A DNA stretch of 64,000 nucleotides, taken from the NCBI GenBank assembly GCA_034717495.1, contig JAYELL010000068.1:7596-71595 (forward strand). The letters are read 5' to 3'. The notes below the pieces were generated by a model. That model ran no database searches. It was not told the DNA's origin and saw only the letters and a list, made by a program, of their open reading frames with translations. Position numbers and translations under genes: made by a program. The DNA comes from Chloroflexota bacterium (lineage in GTDB: Bacteria; Chloroflexota; Anaerolineae; JAAEKA01). This document shows, in pieces, positions 62,641 to 64,000 of the stretch (the first letter of the stretch is position 1; every line of letters starts with the position of its first letter).

Positions 62641-62684
62641 CGACACGCTGACACTCTGACACGCTGACACTCCGGCACTCCGGC
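62641..62684. repeat. Octamer repeat ahead of the oxidoreductase gene
   Basis: GACACGCT, GACACTCT, GACACGCT, GACACTCC and GGCACTCC follow each other directly, ending at the ATG of the next gene. It is a third short-repeat family with an 8-bp unit. The repeat displaces any normal ribosome site. Confidence 0.75.
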
Positions 62685-64000
62685 ATGATTCCTGGCTATC
62701 TTGGAACACTTCTGCGAGTAGACCTGTCCGACGGTTCGGTCTGGGATGAACCCCTGAATCGAGACTATGCGCGCCAGTTCCTGGGCGGCAGCGGACTCGG
62801 CGCTCGTTACCTGGCTGACAGTATCGACAAGGATACCGATCCCCTGGGACCTGACAATCCATTGATCTTCATGACGGGCCCTCTGGTCGGCACCCAGGTT
62901 CCAGCCGCCGGGCGCTATAGTGTCGTCGCCCGTTCCCCGGCCACAGGCTTGACAGGTGAAGCCAACGGGGGTGGCATGTGGGGACCCGCCCTGCGACGCG
63001 CCGGCTACGATGGCATCATCATCACCGGTCAGGCCGAAAAGCCGGTCACCCTGACAATCGTCGACGGTGTCGCCGGGCTGAGCGATGCCAGCGACCTCTG
63101 GGGTCTCAATAGCTACGATACCCAGGATCGCATCAAGGCCCAGTTTCCCGAGAGACCACGCATCCACGTTGCCTGCATCGGCCCGGCCGGAGAGCGGCTG
63201 GTCAAGTATGCCGCCGTGATGAATGACCACGGCCGGGCAGCGGCGCGCACGGGAATGGGCACCGTCATGGGAAGCAAAAGGCTGAAAGCGATTGCCTGTG
63301 GTGGCAGTGGCCGCATCCCCCTGGCTGATCCTATCGCCTTCAAAAAATACCTGCGAGCTGCCATGCGTTTCGTCAACGAAGACGTCATGGCCGATGGCCT
63401 GCGGATAGCAGGCACCATGATGGGAGCCGATCTCGGTTTCATGTATGGTGATGTGCCCATTCGTTATTTCACCGATGACACCGATGCAAGGATCGAGGAT
63501 TCCATCAGTGTCGGCCCGCTGATAGACGACATGCTTGACCGGGCCGTCGCTTGTTATCGATGCCCGATTGCCTGCGGACGAGAGGTCCACCTGAATGACT
63601 ACGAGGTAGAACGCAGTGTCGTCGCCGGCAGCCAGGTGCCCAGGATCGACGGGCCTGAGTATGAGACGGCCGTCGGTTTCAGTGCATTGATCGGCTCCGA
63701 CGATCTGGAGGGCGCCGCCTACGCCGGACATCTCTGTAACCTGTACGGTTTGGACACCATCTCCACCTCCCACACCATCGGCTTTCTCTATTACCTCTTC
63801 AACCAGGGACTGGTCAACGCCAGCGATGTCGACAGCCTCGACCTGTCATGGGGCGAGGCAAGTCCTGCCATCCAACTGGTCGAAAAGATTGCGCATCGGG
63901 AGGGAATCGGGGACCTGTTAGCTGAGGGCACCGACGCGGTAGCCCATCACTTCGCTGTTCCCGATCTGGCGGTAACTGTCAAGGGGCTGGAAGTGCCCTA
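62685..64000 (+). CDS. Aldehyde:ferredoxin oxidoreductase, truncated by window edge
   Basis: 438 codons from ATG 62685, open to the window end. Members are usually about 600 residues, so about two-thirds is present. The N-terminal domain shows MIPGYLGTLLRVDLSDGSV and GGSGLGARYL, then TGLTGEANGGGMWGPALRRAG and ARTGMGTVMGSKRLKAIA, the tungstopterin-binding segments. CYRCPIACGREV supplies Fe-S cluster cysteines. The enzyme oxidises aldehydes to acids with ferredoxin as acceptor and needs a tungsten or molybdenum bis-pterin cofactor. A short octamer repeat abuts the start, so the ribosome site is unclear. Confidence 0.93.
   Translation, partial: MIPGYLGTLLRVDLSDGSVWDEPLNRDYARQFLGGSGLGARYLADSIDKDTDPLGPDNPLIFMTGPLVGTQVPAAGRYSVVARSPATGLTGEANGGGMWGPALRRAGYDGIIITGQAEKPVTLTIVDGVAGLSDASDLWGLNSYDTQDRIKAQFPERPRIHVACIGPAGERLVKYAAVMNDHGRAAARTGMGTVMGSKRLKAIACGGSGRIPLADPIAFKKYLRAAMRFVNEDVMADGLRIAGTMMGADLGFMYGDVPIRYFTDDTDARIEDSISVGPLIDDMLDRAVACYRCPIACGREVHLNDYEVERSVVAGSQVPRIDGPEYETAVGFSALIGSDDLEGAAYAGHLCNLYGLDTISTSHTIGFLYYLFNQGLVNASDVDSLDLSWGEASPAIQLVEKIAHREGIGDLLAEGTDAVAHHFAVPDLAVTVKGLEVP

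Noticed and set aside
62415-63773. Minus-strand open frame of 452 codons
   Set aside because: It is antisense to the alcohol dehydrogenase and oxidoreductase genes, which show unmistakable motifs.

Overview
The window looks like a chromosomal segment of an uncultured Chloroflexota bacterium (Anaerolineae/Caldilineae-like). This is inferred from gene content and style, not from a marker gene: GC-rich coding sequence, Thr/Pro-rich linkers in a RodZ-like protein, an ArsA-type ATPase with an HSP20-like tail, several B12-dependent radical SAM enzymes, an alkaline-phosphatase-superfamily pair inside a polysaccharide locus, and intergenic spacers full of 7-bp and 8-bp tandem repeats. I found no rRNA, tRNA, CRISPR array or intact insertion sequence.

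Layout. (1) 1-7750, minus strand: a carbamoyl-transfer island. A GntR regulator is followed by an aspartate-carbamoyltransferase-like enzyme, a knotted carbamoyltransferase of the acetyl/succinylornithine type, a four-helix-bundle protein, a carbamate kinase, a threonine-synthase-like PLP enzyme and a second PLP enzyme. Most spacers are made of short tandem repeats. The set suggests phosphorolysis of a carbamoylated compound, ATP recovery through carbamate kinase and PLP-dependent breakdown of an amino acid; the substrate is unknown. (2) 7838-10509: a SufR-like regulator, MoaA, an IscA/ErpA-type Fe-S carrier and a DUF2203 protein. (3) 10680-13284: a frameshifted GIY-YIG gene, RtcB and a VapBC-type toxin-antitoxin pair with a palindromic control region. 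(4) 13701-26931: the most unusual part, a 13-kb unit with one consensus promoter and one strong terminator. It carries eight radical SAM enzymes (six with B12-type N-terminal domains, two without), a methyltransferase, an Arg-rich SHOCT protein and a 68-residue orphan protein translationally coupled to one radical SAM gene. (5) 27062-34775: a secreted small protein, an unrecognised 503-residue protein, two proteins that share modules (one with a glycosidase-like barrel and CnaB-like repeats) and a DUF4956 membrane protein.

(6) 35437-47492: a cell-surface polysaccharide locus with GT2 and GT4 glycosyltransferases, a Wzz-like protein, a DUF2142-like membrane protein, a flippase, two paralogous phosphodiesterases, an acetyltransferase and a methyltransferase. 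(7) 47505-58510: small membrane proteins, a 5'-nucleotidase-like protein with an altered active-site motif, an MGDG-synthase-like glycosyltransferase, an ArsA ATPase divergent from a RodZ-like protein, RimO, a MerR regulator, a DUF1232 protein and a protein with the XPB-helicase-associated domain but no helicase. (8) 58577-64000: a CPBP membrane protease, a YprB-like exonuclease, then SCP2, iron-dependent alcohol dehydrogenase and a tungsten-type aldehyde:ferredoxin oxidoreductase cut by the window edge. The last enzyme needs the pterin cofactor whose first step MoaA catalyses.

Functions are read from motifs and remembered family features; no database search was run. Start codons were chosen by ribosome-binding site, spacing and family N-termini, and alternatives are stated where they matter.
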